A DNA stretch of 64,000 nucleotides from Phytopythium helicoides (taxonomy: Eukaryota > Oomycota > Peronosporomycetes > Pythiales > Pythiaceae). Made by a program: the position numbers and the translations under genes. The notes below the pieces were generated by a model. That model was given only the letters and a program-made list of their open reading frames with translations, had not been told where the DNA came from and ran no database searches. The DNA is taken from contig JANFNE010000037.1 in NCBI GenBank assembly GCA_024867545.1, forward strand, positions 124,001 to 188,000, read 5' to 3'. Of the stretch, positions 20,211 through 30,683 are shown piece by piece; within the stretch, counting starts at the first letter, position 1, and each line of letters starts with the position of its first letter.

Positions 20211-21155
20211 TTACGAGATGCCAAAGTACTTGAACACGATGAGGCACACGGCCATGAGGAACATGCCGAAGAGACCGCCCGTAGACACGAGGTGCACGCG
20301 GCCATTGGCGTACATGTGCGCGGACGGGAAGATCTCCTTCATGGCGATGGCCCCCATCATGCCGGACGTAATGCCGTAGAGTACGGCCTGCTCAAAGTCC
20401 TCGGCTTCCCTGCCGAGGATTGCGAACGCGATGAATCCTCCCAGGTGCTCCGACAGCGCAGCCAGCACACACCACATGATGCCCTTGCACCGACTTCCAG
20501 TTGCAAAGTAGATGGGAGCGGCGACTGCCAGACCCTCGGCGAGGTTATGCAGACCCACGCCGATGGCCATGGCGAGACCGACCTCAGGCGTCTCGGACGA
20601 TGCAACGTAGGTTGCAATGCCCTCCGGGATGTTGTGGATGGCAATGGCAATGCCACTCAGTACACCCATGCGCTGCAACTTTTCCTTGGCTGCTTCGTCC
20701 ATCTTGATGAATCCCTGCCCGCGAGGGTCTTGCGGGGATTCGAGCACGCCATCATGCTCGTCGTCATACGAGCCGCGGTGGTCTCCATGCTTGCTCATGG
20801 TGTCGACTGTACCACCTCGAGAGTCCTCGCTCGGTGTTAGCTTTTTGACGATGAAGTCGAGCAGGAAGATGATGGCAATGCCGACGCCAAAGCAGATCGT
20901 GCACGAGAGCCACGCTTTCCCCTTGAGCGTGTCTTGGTCTCCGTTGTACGCGGACACGAACTCGAACAGCGTCAAACCCCACAGCACGACGAGTGACAGG
21001 AACACTGTGACCCCTGCCGAAATGCTTAGCACGGTCGCGAGAGCGATCGGGTTGGCGATGCGAAGCAGGTGCCTGCTGAAGATGAACGAGCCGCCGACAA
21101 CCGTCATCATGGCTGTGGCGGCGTTAATGCCGAGCGCCAAGCCGACGTTGGTCAT
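20211..21155 (-). CDS. ZIP-family divalent metal transporter (2)
   Basis: 314 residues; the ATG at 21155 directly precedes the first membrane helix (MTNVGLALGINAATAMMTVV). ZIP motifs HNIPEG (174-179) and HNLAEG (203-208) are intact. Unlike its neighbour, the central cytosolic loop holds a His/Asp cluster (SKHGDHRGSYDDEHDG, 121-136) typical of ZIP metal-sensing loops, so the two copies may differ in regulation or metal preference. Same strand as the first ZIP gene and clearly a tandem duplicate. Predicted zinc/iron uptake carrier. Confidence 0.9.
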   Translation of the reverse strand: MTNVGLALGINAATAMMTVVGGSFIFSRHLLRIANPIALATVLSISAGVTVFLSLVVLWGLTLFEFVSAYNGDQDTLKGKAWLSCTICFGVGIAIIFLLDFIVKKLTPSEDSRGGTVDTMSKHGDHRGSYDDEHDGVLESPQDPRGQGFIKMDEAAKEKLQRMGVLSGIAIAIHNIPEGIATYVASSETPEVGLAMAIGVGLHNLAEGLAVAAPIYFATGSRCKGIMWCVLAALSEHLGGFIAFAILGREAEDFEQAVLYGITSGMMGAIAMKEIFPSAHMYANGRVHLVSTGGLFGMFLMAVCLIVFKYFGIS

Positions 21156-22459
21156 GGGAGTCTATGCAGCGATGGCGGCGGAGGGCGGGTTGAAGAGCAC
21201 TGCGGTGCGGTCGGCGAATCGGAGAGTGAGCACGACCAGTTCTTGGTGAGCTGGCTGCACTATCTATCCATCGAGAAGCCTCATTGCACACGTTTACTCT
21301 ATTGTCTGCAGTTCGGAGCATTCGCCGGCCAGAAGAGTCAAGTTGTGTTTCGCCTGCTCGCCGCTGGACGGCGCTGGCCACTCGGATGACACGTAATGGT
21401 GATTCTCGCCTCACCTTAGCGTGTCAGTCGCCGGTCCAGGATCATTGCGAACAAAGCCACTGCATCGAGAAGTGCTGGCCACACGCCACGACCTTCCACC
21501 ACGCCAGTCGTGGACGATCGACTTAATCGCCTTTCCTGCTCGTGTGCTACGAAACCACGCGGTGGCAACGAGCCTTTCGACGTGATTCATTACAACGCTT
21601 AGGCCACCTCTCTGAGGTCTCGAAGGCACCGCAACCGATGCCACAGCTAAGCAACAAGGAACTCAACAGTTGAACGTGCAACTGATGATGCATGAAGCGG
21701 TTTGAGTGCCACGAAATCAATCGATCTCATCTCCAAGAGCAAAAGGAAGCTTGAAGGGTGAGTGAGTCAGCCAACTGTCATACCACAGTAGCTACACTAC
21801 ATCCAAACAGATAAATGTAGCTTTCACGGCGAGTGCGGAACACTGCGGCGCGCAGCGAGAGACTAGAGTCTCATCGACCGCATGCGTCTTTGACGCCCCG
21901 CTGTAGTCCGGGAAGAAAAAAAGTTGGCCGCGCATGTCGACCGAAGTTACGAAGACGCATCTCCTCGACGGCGCTCTCGTGCTGGAGTCGTCAAGCTGAT
22001 CGTCGCGCGTGTTGCTTGGTTTTCGCTGGCGTACGACACTCGCTCATCGACGCAGCTATCGAGCATGGCTGGGCAGCAGCAGATAGACGCATCTTGGTTT
22101 TCCCAAACGTCCGATGGAGCCGCCGCTTGAGCCTCCGTGAAGATCTGGAGCCTGGACACGTAGCTGAAGCCGAGGCGAGGTGCTTGGTTTTTGCGAATGC
22201 CTGGGTTCAGCTGAGCTGTGAGGTCTGCTCTTGATCACGAGAGGTTGTGTCTTCGCCTTGGTCTTCTAGCGCGGTGGATGCTCAAGCGCGTGGCCCTGGG
22301 TCGTGAATCGCAAAGAGCAGTCGCTTGATCTCCATCTTGAAACTTGTCAACTGAGTAGAAGAGAGCTTGGAGTCGAATGGCTCGCCCTAGCAAGTTGAAG
22401 TCCTCGCGCTTCCATGACACCCCTCCCATTTGTATTTGCAATGTGTATTGGAAGCATGA
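21156..22459. other. Intergenic region upstream of Fanzor element B
   Basis: 1.3 kb with no supported gene. It contains one copy of a dispersed repeat (21883-22152, listed separately). The rest shows no recognisable feature. Confidence 0.5.
21883..22152 (+). repeat. Dispersed repeat R, copy 1
   Basis: Shares ordered blocks with 46664-46800 and, inverted, with 52408-52682: GACGCCCCGCTGTAGTCCGG, TGTCGACCGAAGTTACG, GACGGCGCTCTCGTGCTGGA, CGCCGCTTGAGCCTCCGTGA. No coding capacity seen. It ends about 300 bases before Fanzor element B. Confidence 0.7.
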
Positions 22460-22928
22460 TGAATGGCCTGGGCACCCGGCATTGGCGCTGTGGTAGATGG
22501 CCACAAAACCCTCCACTTCTACATTCACCTTTCTCATCACAACGATCGACGTAAACTCCCACTCAACCGGAAAACGTGGAAAAGGAGACGTGAAACTAAA
22601 TAAACCTGTCGTTACGGTACTGCCCAATTGACAAGCTGGCAGCGCAGTTCATCAGCTTCAAGCGGGTTGCGCGATGCCCTCCCCCAGCGATGACAACAGC
22701 ACTGCATTGACACTTCGTATTGCTCGTTGGAGATGCCATAGGAAGGATCTCCAGAGCTCCATCATGAACCTCGGCAAGCTAGTAAAGCGGCCTTTGCCGC
22801 TCTGCCTGCATACACGTAAATGGGCAATGGCATATTTTGAATTGTCAAGCGCCCACTCGCTCTCGAACGGCAACGAACGAAAGCGGCTGCCGACCCTGAT
22901 CTCCCTACTCACAGTGTAATTTGCCACC

Positions 22929-24908
22929 ATGGCAATCAAGCGCGCTCGATCGGGCAAGGAGGGCGATCCAGGTCCCCGGCGAGGCAGGTCCAAGATCAGA
23001 CAAGCTGCCGCAGGGCTATGCAGATCCACAACGAGTAGAGCTGCTTCCGCAACTCGTCGAGGTCGGTCCAAGACAACACGTGCAGCTGGTCCGACGTCAG
23101 GCGGTGCTAGGTCTAAAAGGAAGAAACGCAGTGCAGAACCACGCAAGAGTCAGTCAAAGAAGCGACGAGCCGAAGTCGAAGCTCGTGACGCAGCTAACGC
23201 CAAATCCTCGCTTGTGTGCGTCAAGACGTCGCTCAAGGCGTTTTGCAAGAGCGATGAGGCCATGACTTTGCCGTGGGAGTCCGTGCTGGCGGATATGGAC
23301 CAGGCCGTGCTGGAGGCTTACGTCCTCGCCAACATCCACGCCGTGCGGATGTGTCAGCTGGGCGATGCAGTGGAGCCACTCGACCAGGTCTTCTTCTACA
23401 GATGCCTATCATGTGTTTGCAACGCCAACTCCACACTCGGGTCTCCTGCATTCCAGCAATCAGTCACGCTGTACAACACTTGGCGAGGTGAGGACGCTCG
23501 ACGTGCAAGCAACCGGCAGATTACCGCTGGGTGGCAGCAGAACGCAGCCCAAATGATGGCCACTAACACCAAGAACGCGATCGTACGCAACTTCTACCGT
23601 CGCTTTCACCGTCACATCAAGCGGGTCTATGACTTGAATGGTGCTGAGGCCTACGTCATGATCAAGAGCATCCTGGACCCTGTCTACAACGGCAACGATA
23701 CCGAGGTACAGGCTTGGCGAGAGCAGATCCCGCGCAACGAGAGCGGCTACTTGTCCGACGAGGCTAACAGATTGCTTCCTCTCATCTACATGATTCTGAC
23801 CGACATTGAGGAGAGGAATCGCCGGTTTCAGCATCGACAGGACATCCCAGAGGTCCGCACGTTCAGTCTCCTGCCGACAAAGAGTGGGTTCAAGTGCTCG
23901 CACTTCAAGATGTGCAAGACGGCGCTCCACAGCCTACTTCTACGTGCTGGTGTTCGCGTGCCTCCTCTAGGTGACGATTGGAATGCTGTCGCAGACGAAT
24001 GGTGGCACAGTCTCTTCAATATCGAGAAGTTTGAAACAGCCAACAAGAAGTTCGCAGGAGAGATCGTGACGGACGGAAAGGCTGTCAGTATTGTCATGCG
24101 GAAAACCCATCCGGCAACAGACCGCCCACTTCGGGAAGAAGACTACGATGTCATGTGGGGCCTAGATCCTGGCAGACGAGATCTGTTTGTAGCAACCAAC
24201 CAGGATGGCGAGACTATCCACTGCTCTTCTCGTGAGTTCTACGAGGATGCTCGCTACCACAAGAGCAACCAGAAGATAGCTTGCTGGAAGGAGCGGCGTC
24301 CCGACATTTTGGCGGCCGAGCGTCAGATGCCGTCGAAGAAGACCGCGTCGCTCGAGCTGCTGGAAACGTACACACGATACGTTATTCCACATATGGAAAA
24401 CCTGCTAGGATTTTCACGGGCGAAGGGATTCCGCAACCTGCGTTTTGGTCGGTACATCTTTGCGCAGAAGAAGCTACATGAACTCTGTCGGAGACTGACC
24501 CAGCAAGCAGGCAGGCGAACGGTGGTTGGATTCGGAGATTGGAGCAATACCGATTACTCTGGACTCATCAAGAAGTGCCCCGCGGGGCCGGTCAAAAGAC
24601 TCGAGCACACGTTGAGAAACTACTGTCGTGTGCAACCAATTGATGAGTTTCGCACCAGCAAGCTTCACTCACGTTGCCACCGGCAGCTAGAATACCAGTA
24701 CAGTCTCCGACTCTGCAAGGTCAAGAACAGCACGGACAAGGAATGGCTGACGTGCAAGGTTTATAGTGTGCTCCATTGTCGATCCAATGGCTGTTTTGGT
24801 ACTACTGTGAACCGCGACGTCAACGCCTCGAAGAACATGCTCATGCTCCTCCTCAACATGCTCCGTGGTCAACCAAGACCTACCGTTTTCTGTCGAGCGC
24901 CAACTTAA
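22929..24908 (+). CDS. Fanzor RNA-guided nuclease (copy B, intact)
   Basis: 659 residues; the ATG is in a strong context (GCCACCATGG). The N-terminus is very basic (RSKRKKRSAEPRKSQSKKRR) and looks like a nuclear localisation region. A helical REC/wedge-like region follows, then a split RuvC nuclease: RuvC-I GLDPGRRDL (Asp413). The strand where TnpB has its catalytic Glu reads VVGFGDWSN near 533, without Glu; Glu573 lies in PIDEFRTSKLHSRC, matching the relocated RuvC-II Glu described for Fanzors. A zinc ribbon (H-S-R-C ... HCRSNGC) and RuvC-III VNRDVNASKNML (Asp630) complete the fold. All key residues are present. Known Fanzors cut DNA guided by an RNA from the element's 3' end. About 14 residue differences from copy C. 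Fanzor1-like by length; the subclass is not settled. Confidence 0.9.
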   Translation: MAIKRARSGKEGDPGPRRGRSKIRQAAAGLCRSTTSRAASATRRGRSKTTRAAGPTSGGARSKRKKRSAEPRKSQSKKRRAEVEARDAANAKSSLVCVKTSLKAFCKSDEAMTLPWESVLADMDQAVLEAYVLANIHAVRMCQLGDAVEPLDQVFFYRCLSCVCNANSTLGSPAFQQSVTLYNTWRGEDARRASNRQITAGWQQNAAQMMATNTKNAIVRNFYRRFHRHIKRVYDLNGAEAYVMIKSILDPVYNGNDTEVQAWREQIPRNESGYLSDEANRLLPLIYMILTDIEERNRRFQHRQDIPEVRTFSLLPTKSGFKCSHFKMCKTALHSLLLRAGVRVPPLGDDWNAVADEWWHSLFNIEKFETANKKFAGEIVTDGKAVSIVMRKTHPATDRPLREEDYDVMWGLDPGRRDLFVATNQDGETIHCSSREFYEDARYHKSNQKIACWKERRPDILAAERQMPSKKTASLELLETYTRYVIPHMENLLGFSRAKGFRNLRFGRYIFAQKKLHELCRRLTQQAGRRTVVGFGDWSNTDYSGLIKKCPAGPVKRLEHTLRNYCRVQPIDEFRTSKLHSRCHRQLEYQYSLRLCKVKNSTDKEWLTCKVYSVLHCRSNGCFGTTVNRDVNASKNMLMLLLNMLRGQPRPTVFCRAPT

Positions 24909-25079
24909 CACATCAGGGGCCACAAAGTGTCTGCAGGTGCGCTCAGCGTTGCCCGCAGATAGCACTGTATACTCAGGCATTGCTGCATTTTCACTGGGTT
25001 ATTCCCAGTCATCGTCTTTTATCGTAGGATGCCGGGCTTACCACGGCCATACCCGCGAGCCGAAGGCGAGTGCTAGCAA
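24909..25079 (+). ncRNA. Candidate Fanzor guide-RNA (fRNA) scaffold, copy B
   Basis: Hairpin 1 at 24930-24959 (TCTGC-A-GGTGCGC-TCA-GCG-T-TGCC-C-GCAGA, about 12 pairs). Hairpin 2 at 24993-25009 (ACTGGG-TTATT-CCCAGT). Copies A and C have a 7-base loop TTCCATT in hairpin 2 with the same stem. If this is the functional right end, the guide would start at 25080. Confidence 0.5.
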
Positions 25080-25230
25080 GAGAGATGACATCTTCCTTCC
25101 AACGGTCTTGTGAGCATCCAGGACTTGACGCTTGCATTGCAAAGAGGAACGAAGCGAGGAGGCAGTCTTGCGATCCCGTGCGTTGGAATCCACGATGCTA
25201 CCAATGAGCGCGCGGCGAAGCCCAAGACAT

Positions 25231-25455
25231 CTAGCAGGTTGACACGACTGTATCGACACCTAGAGAGTCGTCATGACGCTCGATTTCTGCCTGGCACTCC
25301 ATGCAAACGAGCTCATGTAGATCCATAATCAAGTTGATCTCCCGGTGGCGCCGCGACCGCTCGAACTTCTCCTCGAGCACATCGGCACGATGATGAACGT
25401 TCACGCCAGCCACCTCGTAGCCACTGTAATGATGATGTCGCCACGTTTTGCCCCA
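25231..25455 (-). pseudogene. Possible gene remnant beside Fanzor B
   Basis: A minus-strand frame of about 75 codons reads HHYSGYEVAGVNVHHRADVL then EEKFERSRRHREINLIMDLH and ELVCMECQAEIERHDDS before a stop at 25231. Its composition is protein-like (amphipathic, charged) and it has no upstream ATG in frame. I do not recognise the family. It could be the 3' exon of a decayed gene or chance. Confidence 0.3.
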
Positions 25456-25692
25456 ATGGGTTGTTTGATCGTTGGCTCTCTGTTGACACGTACTCTGACT
25501 CGGAAACGCCCATGCTGTGCAGGCTCTGGCCCGACAAGATCACATAGACTCGCGCGAGGTCCGACAACCGGCCGGCTTTATTTGGTTGCATTGATCGTAA
25601 ATAGCTTAAGGTCGGAGCCTCCGAACTCTTCTCGATTGCAAGCATCTACGAAGTGCCTTTCTTCGAGATAGCTCTTTATAAACCAAGCAAGG

Positions 25693-27674
25693 ATGGAGAC
25701 GCAAGCTGGTGGTTGTGTGCCAACGATGGCGGGGAGTGCCACATCAAGGAACCACTCCTCGAGTCTCATAACGCAACCATCGGGGCCTCCCACCACAGTA
25801 TCCGGCTCCTATTCACCCCGACCAGTTCCCAAATCGGCAGTCCGATTCAGCAAGGATACAGCTCCTCAGCGGCGGGCATCGATGCGAAAGCCTTTTGCGG
25901 TCAGGCAAGCGCGGCGAGCGCTTCACAGGTACCACGAATGGAAGAGCGGTCACCACTATCTTGGACGATATTCTATTGAGAAGCTCCTCGCATTCGAAGA
26001 CTACTGCGACAACTCCAGTGTTCTTCGCGTTACGGCAGTAGTGATGCTAACGCCATTTCCAGGATTGCTTGCGATCTTACTTGTGGCCACGATTCCACTC
26101 AACTCGCCTCTCGAGGGCGTATCCGGAAATGCTTCCTTCTACGTGCACTCCGCGCTTTCGTACGTCGTCATGTCCATTGGACTGCTGCTTTTCATCAGGG
26201 GAGCACTCGGGTGGCCAGAGGCATGGTATTCGCACAAGCAAATGATCATCATTTCGATCTTGGTTTGCACTTGCAACGAGCTAGTTTTTGTTGCGATAGG
26301 CTCCGTCTGGGAGTTCCCCGTTCCATTTCGCGACGTTCTCGGAATTTTTCCCTACTTCGTCTTCTTCACAGTTTTTCACATTCTTGTGGTCGGCAAGACA
26401 GTGTTTATCAAGAGCCAAGTGCAGCTCCTCCAATATATCCCCCTGCTTGTAGCTCAGTCGGCTACTCTGATCATATTCCAGGCGTACGCTATCATATTTG
26501 AGCACGTGTCTGTTGCCACTCAAGTAGTGCTGACTGTGTGCTTCCCACTGCTCAAGTCTGTCGTGAAACGCGTGATATGGCATTTTTCTACCTGCTTGAC
26601 TGACGTAGCGACCGATGTGACCGTCTGTGTCGCCGAGATATTCGGCTCTCTATTTCTGAACGTGTGCATCCAAAATGTCCGCTCCCCATTCGTTGGAGGT
26701 ATCATCATCGCGATTGACATTGTACAAGCAATACTGGAAACTCGCATGTACTTGAGTCACAAGTTCATCGTCGACGGCCGGCAAGCAATTCGAACCGCTG
26801 TCAAGGTAGTGGAAGGGGCTCTCTTCCCCGGGGTCCTCCGTGGAATCGAGTCAAGTTTTAACCAAATAAGCTCGCATAATTTCACATCGTTAGCCAGCAA
26901 AGGAGCGTCGATTCGACTAGATCAAGCGGATGATCGACCAAAAGCAATTGGACGAACTCGAACCCGATCCTTCAATAAGATTGCCACAGGCGTACCAATC
27001 GTCGAGGTCGATTCGATTGAAACCGGAACAGATAGGGATGCTAGAGACGATAGTCAAGCTGGTGACACAAGCGTGCTAACTTCTCGGAGAACATCATTAT
27101 TTCAAGCCATCAACCGACGCGGAACTATTACTGTTGACGACATTGCTATCGACCACAAAGAGCATGCGAAGCTGCTGACTCAAACACTTCAGCTGTTGTT
27201 TGCGGCGGAGGTGCTGACATTTGCAGAGTACATGGAGGTGGTCACTTCGGTCACCTACGCGCTCTACATGCTCGCTCTCTATCGATTGCCCTACTCCAAG
27301 TACAACTTGTCGTTCATTGGATTAGATGCCGAAGAATTTCGTATGTCCATGGTGACCGTCGGCGTCTACATTGTGCTTGAGATAGTATCTATGGCGATGC
27401 TGTGTGTGTTAATGCACCGGAAGTACGGCTTCAACGCGCTCTACCAGTTAGCTTTCGTGCTCGAGAAGTACTGGATGAGCGTCCAGGGCAAGTTTATTGG
27501 AAGCCTTGCACTCATCTTCATCCTGAATACTGTTCATCATGGTACGTTTGGATGAGAATTACAGATTATGGATGCATCAGTAGTAATATGCGCTCTGATC
27601 TTTCACCAGGAATGGATCTCTCTCTCCGATTTGACTGGGCAAAGGTTCTCGACGCAAACAAGCCAAGCGTCTGA
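25693..27674 (+). CDS. Polytopic membrane protein, oomycete-type, unknown function
   Basis: 641 residues in two exons (25693-27541, 27610-27674; intron GTACGT...CACCAG, 68 bases), ending GMDLSLRFDWAKVLDANKPS. The alternative without splicing stops four codons after the donor. A cytosolic N-terminus of about 100 residues (Ser/Arg-rich, then RQARRALHRYHEW) is followed by about six membrane helices (TAVVMLTPFPGLLAILLVAT onward). A second hydrophobic block (FSTCLTDVATDVTVCVAEIF to IIIAIDIVQAIL) follows, then a charged cytosolic loop of 130 residues (RTRTRSFNK, RRTSLFQAINRRG) and three or four more helices. This two-lobed layout recurs in oomycete membrane families, but I know no function. It is not obviously homologous to the two other membrane families in this window. 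Confidence 0.75.
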
Positions 27675-27716
27675 AACACGTGTTGAACAACAATTTCACA
27701 ATCCTGACGTAACCAT

Positions 27717-28603
27717 CTACAAGTCCGAGTGACCGAGAAAGGTGGCAACGGAGATATCGGGCATGAGCTCGTTGCGGAAGCCATGGGGTACTGTATGACG
27801 CACAGTGGTGAACTGCGAGCTGTTCTCGATGAACTCAAGGTAGTCGGGGGCTCCGGGCATGACCACGTTATCGGCCGCAATGACTGACCCGGGGGCAAGC
27901 GTTCCACTCTCGAGGATGAGCTTCAGGTCCGACAGGTACACCGACTTTTCGTGATCGATGAAGTACACGTCCACCGTCTTGCCATCGAGCTCATGGTAGC
28001 GGTCCGAGAATGGGCCTTCGAACACGGTAACCTGCTCGCTGAGACCCGCAATATCGACCATCTGAGCAGCATTAATGCCACAGTGAGCTATGAATGTCAA
28101 CACGATTCAACAAGCTAGGAAGTACATCAAAGCTCACCTCGCGGATGCGCGCTGCGTACACCGGACTAAACTCGAACGAGTAGTAGTGCGATGGCTTTCC
28201 GCCTGCAACCTCGCGCTGCACATTGGCGAATCTGACAGCACTGTAGCCCGTGAAGCCGCCAAGCTCGGCAATGATAGCGGGCTGCTTCTTGCGAATCTCC
28301 TCGTCGATAACAGCTCCTTTGATCGGACCGATGTTCATCATGTGGCGTGTCTTGGTGAACTCCTCGATGGTTTGAAGCACCGACGCCGGATTGCCGCGCT
28401 CGGCATGCTCTTTCACAAACTCGAGGCACATGGCGGATCTGTCGTTGTCAACAGTAGCTCGAGCGTCAGTAACGCAAGGAAACCTCTCGATGAGGACACA
28501 AGCAAACGCACGTCTCGTCCTCGCGACGCTGCATCTCCTCGCGCGTTGGGCGAGGGCCGTCGCCCCACCACGGCGGGCGGTTTTCCTTGGGTGGAGAGCT
28601 CAT
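27717..28603 (-). CDS. Catechol O-methyltransferase-like protein (2)
   Basis: Three exons on the minus strand: 28603-28512, 28438-28138, 28061-27717; 245 residues, introns of 73 and 76 bases. SAM-dependent O-methyltransferase of the COMT type: CLEFVKEHAERGNPASV, MNIGPIKGAVID, ELGGFTGYSAVRFA (SAM), VYFIDHEK, and AADNVVMPGAPDYLEF (metal/catechol site). The start MSSPPKENRPPWWG aligns with the paralogue at 29171-30018. An in-frame upstream ATG at 28690 would add MALLARARRLCRCRSSS, a plausible mitochondrial targeting sequence. Frame is intact throughout. Tandem, same strand as the next paralogue. Possible role in detoxifying plant catechols or modifying phenolics; inference only. Confidence 0.88.
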
Positions 28604-29170
28604 GGAGGACGCTGGGGCTGCCGTCGAGTTGGCAAATGGGCTAGAGGATCGGCAGCGACACAGGCGTCGGGCACGCGCCAAGAGTGCCATCGCACTGTGG
28701 TCTCCACACATCCGCGATAAAAGTTGCCTTTTTCGAGAATGAGTGTAAATGGATCAGGAATGATCGTAAATAATACATCGTTTTTCCAAATATGTATCGT
28801 GTACTTGGTATCTCTATTAGTTCGAAGCATCGTTTTTTGGAAAATGTGTATGGCCCAGTAATCTAGACTGACATGTGATGATGCGGTGCCGAGAGGATCA
28901 GGTCCGCGTGCGTCAGCTGGATTGCTCATCACTCCGCCACGCCCTTGGTGTTGCACAGCGCAATTGGATGCCAAGGAGCCTGCAGCTGCAGCTTGAATCT
29001 TGCAGCTCAACATTTAGTGGGAGCAGGGAGTGAGGTCTGCACGGTGTTGGTGCATCAACAGGCTTTGGCATCAAATCAATGGAAAAGAGTTCAATGGAAG
29101 AGAGTGAGCTGTGTGCATTCAAAACCAGGAGATGAGAAGTATTCTGCCCACTCATGAGTTGGTCGACGTT
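28604..29170. other. Intergenic region between tandem COMT-like genes
   Basis: No gene other than the possible N-terminal extension up to 28690. An AT-rich tract at 28740-28850 contains two related blocks (CATCGTTTTTCC and CATCGTTTTTTGG). Confidence 0.5.
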
Positions 29171-30018
29171 TCAGCCGAGAAAGGTGGCGATAGAGAGGTC
29201 CGGCACGGGCTTGGCCTCGCGGCCGAACAGCACGTTGTGCATCACGGCCGAGAACTGCGGGTTCTTCTCAACGAACTCGACGTACTCGGCGGTGTGCAGG
29301 ACGTTGTCAGCCACCAGAAGCGAGCCAGGAGCGAGCGTCCCGCTCTCCACAATGAGCTTTGCGTCCGTGAGGTATGCTTGCTTGTCGTGGTCGATGAAAT
29401 AAATGTCGACCGTCTTGCCGTCTAGCTCGTGGTAACGCTCAGCAAAGGGGCCTTCAAAGACAGTCACCTGGTCCGACAAGCCCGCAAACTCCACCACCTG
29501 CAAAGCAACGCAAGAACGTAAGCAGTCGGAACACCGAAACTTATGGTTTGGAGGGACGGACCTCTCGGATGCGCGCAGCGTACACCGGACTGAACTCAAA
29601 CGAGTAGTAGTGCGACGGCTTTCCGCCTGCAGCCTCACGCTGCACGTTGGCGAATCTGACAGCACTGTAGCCCGTGAAGCCGCCGAGCTCAGCGATGATA
29701 GCGGGCTGCTTCTTTCGAATCTCCTCGTCTATAATCTCGCCCTTCACGGTGCCGATGTTCATCACATGGTGATCCTTTGCAAACTCGTCAATCGCCTGGA
29801 CGACCGAGGCGGCATTTCCGCGCTCAGCATGAGTCTTTACATACTCCAGACAAAGAGCATTCCTGTTTGACGTGCAAGGAAAATCGTTAGGCAGTAGCAG
29901 CAGCGAGTGAAAACTATAGATCGTACGATTCTTCTTGGCGCTGAGCAATCTGCTCGCGCGTCGGGTTTGGCCCAAGACCCCACGGACCGCGGCGCTCAGG
30001 AGTTGCGGAGGCGCTCAT
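29171..30018 (-). CDS. Catechol O-methyltransferase-like protein (3)
   Basis: Three exons on the minus strand: 30018-29927, 29862-29562, 29497-29171; 239 residues, both introns 64 bases. Exon 2 is exactly 301 bases, as in both paralogues, and intron positions and phases are conserved. Motifs: CLEYVKTHAERGNAASV, MNIGTVKGEIIDEEI, ELGGFTGYSAVRFA, IYFIDHDK, LVADNVLHTAEYVEF. The metal-site motif lacks the PGAPDY of the other two copies (LHTAEY instead), which may alter substrate fit. Start MSASATPERRGPWGLG; the N-terminal WG-G-P-TRE pattern is shared with copy 2. Confidence 0.88.
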
Positions 30019-30683
30019 AGTGGGTGACCCGGCGATGGCTTGTGTGGTTGCTGGACAATCTCAAAGTGATTGGCCTCATGAAACGGTCTTGCGGCCCCTT
30101 TCAGCGCATACAGGACCGAGCGATGCGTACAGACAGGACGCACTTCTGTTGGTCAGGCAGCCTTCTGGTCTCATCACTTTGAGTTTGCAGTGAGTAGGAG
30201 CGGGCAGGGCACGTGCTTCCGAGCTCAGTTCCCATTGGACAATGTATAGCTGGAGGCGCGTGCCTGCAGATCTCAGTTTCTAGCAAAGTGGCAACCGTCA
30301 TTGAGAGTCGAAGTGAGACCAGACTGGAGATGAATAATGAAGCAAGGATGCCTGATCCTAGATCATTGAGCCTTCATCAACTGCGTTCACTCTTGTCAAC
30401 TGCTTCCAGTACGCCAACAATAGGATTTGTTTCGGCATCTGGTCGTCGAGGAAACGATAATTGTGCGGGATATCGGATCAGATGGCGAAGGTCGATTCAA
30501 CCGCGGTGACGTGCACCCAAGTCAAAGTTGCGCTGAGCAGGAAGTGACCTCAATCTCAGCTTTTTTTGGCCGGGTGTTTCAATATTGTCATCACAACCTT
30601 GCTCAAAAAGAAATTTTGAACGCGAGGCTCAAATAAGGCACACCTGTTCATTACGAGAGCGAAACAATAAGACTAAGAAGATA
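30019..30683. other. Intergenic region
   Basis: Divergent promoter region between the COMT-like gene and the membrane gene starting at 30684. I see no gene or repeat in it. Confidence 0.5.

Larger units (their letters stand above)
22460..25079 (+). mobile_element. Fanzor element B (intact ORF)
   Basis: Co-terminal with element A: left end TGAATGGCCTGGGCACC, right end GCGAGTGCTAGCAA, 2.62 kb. Flanks differ from those of A, so both ends are real junctions. The 470-base 5' region and the 171-base 3' tail are conserved with A. No target duplication and no long inverted repeats seen. No second ORF such as a tyrosine or serine recombinase is present, so the element would rely on a transposase from elsewhere or on the nuclease alone. 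Confidence 0.78.

Noticed and set aside
12033..25079. Terminal inverted repeats or target-site duplications bounding Fanzor elements A and B
   Set aside because: Comparing the first and last 50 bases by eye shows only short palindromes (GCCTGGGCACCCGGC, TGCTAGCA), no matching ends and no duplicated flank.
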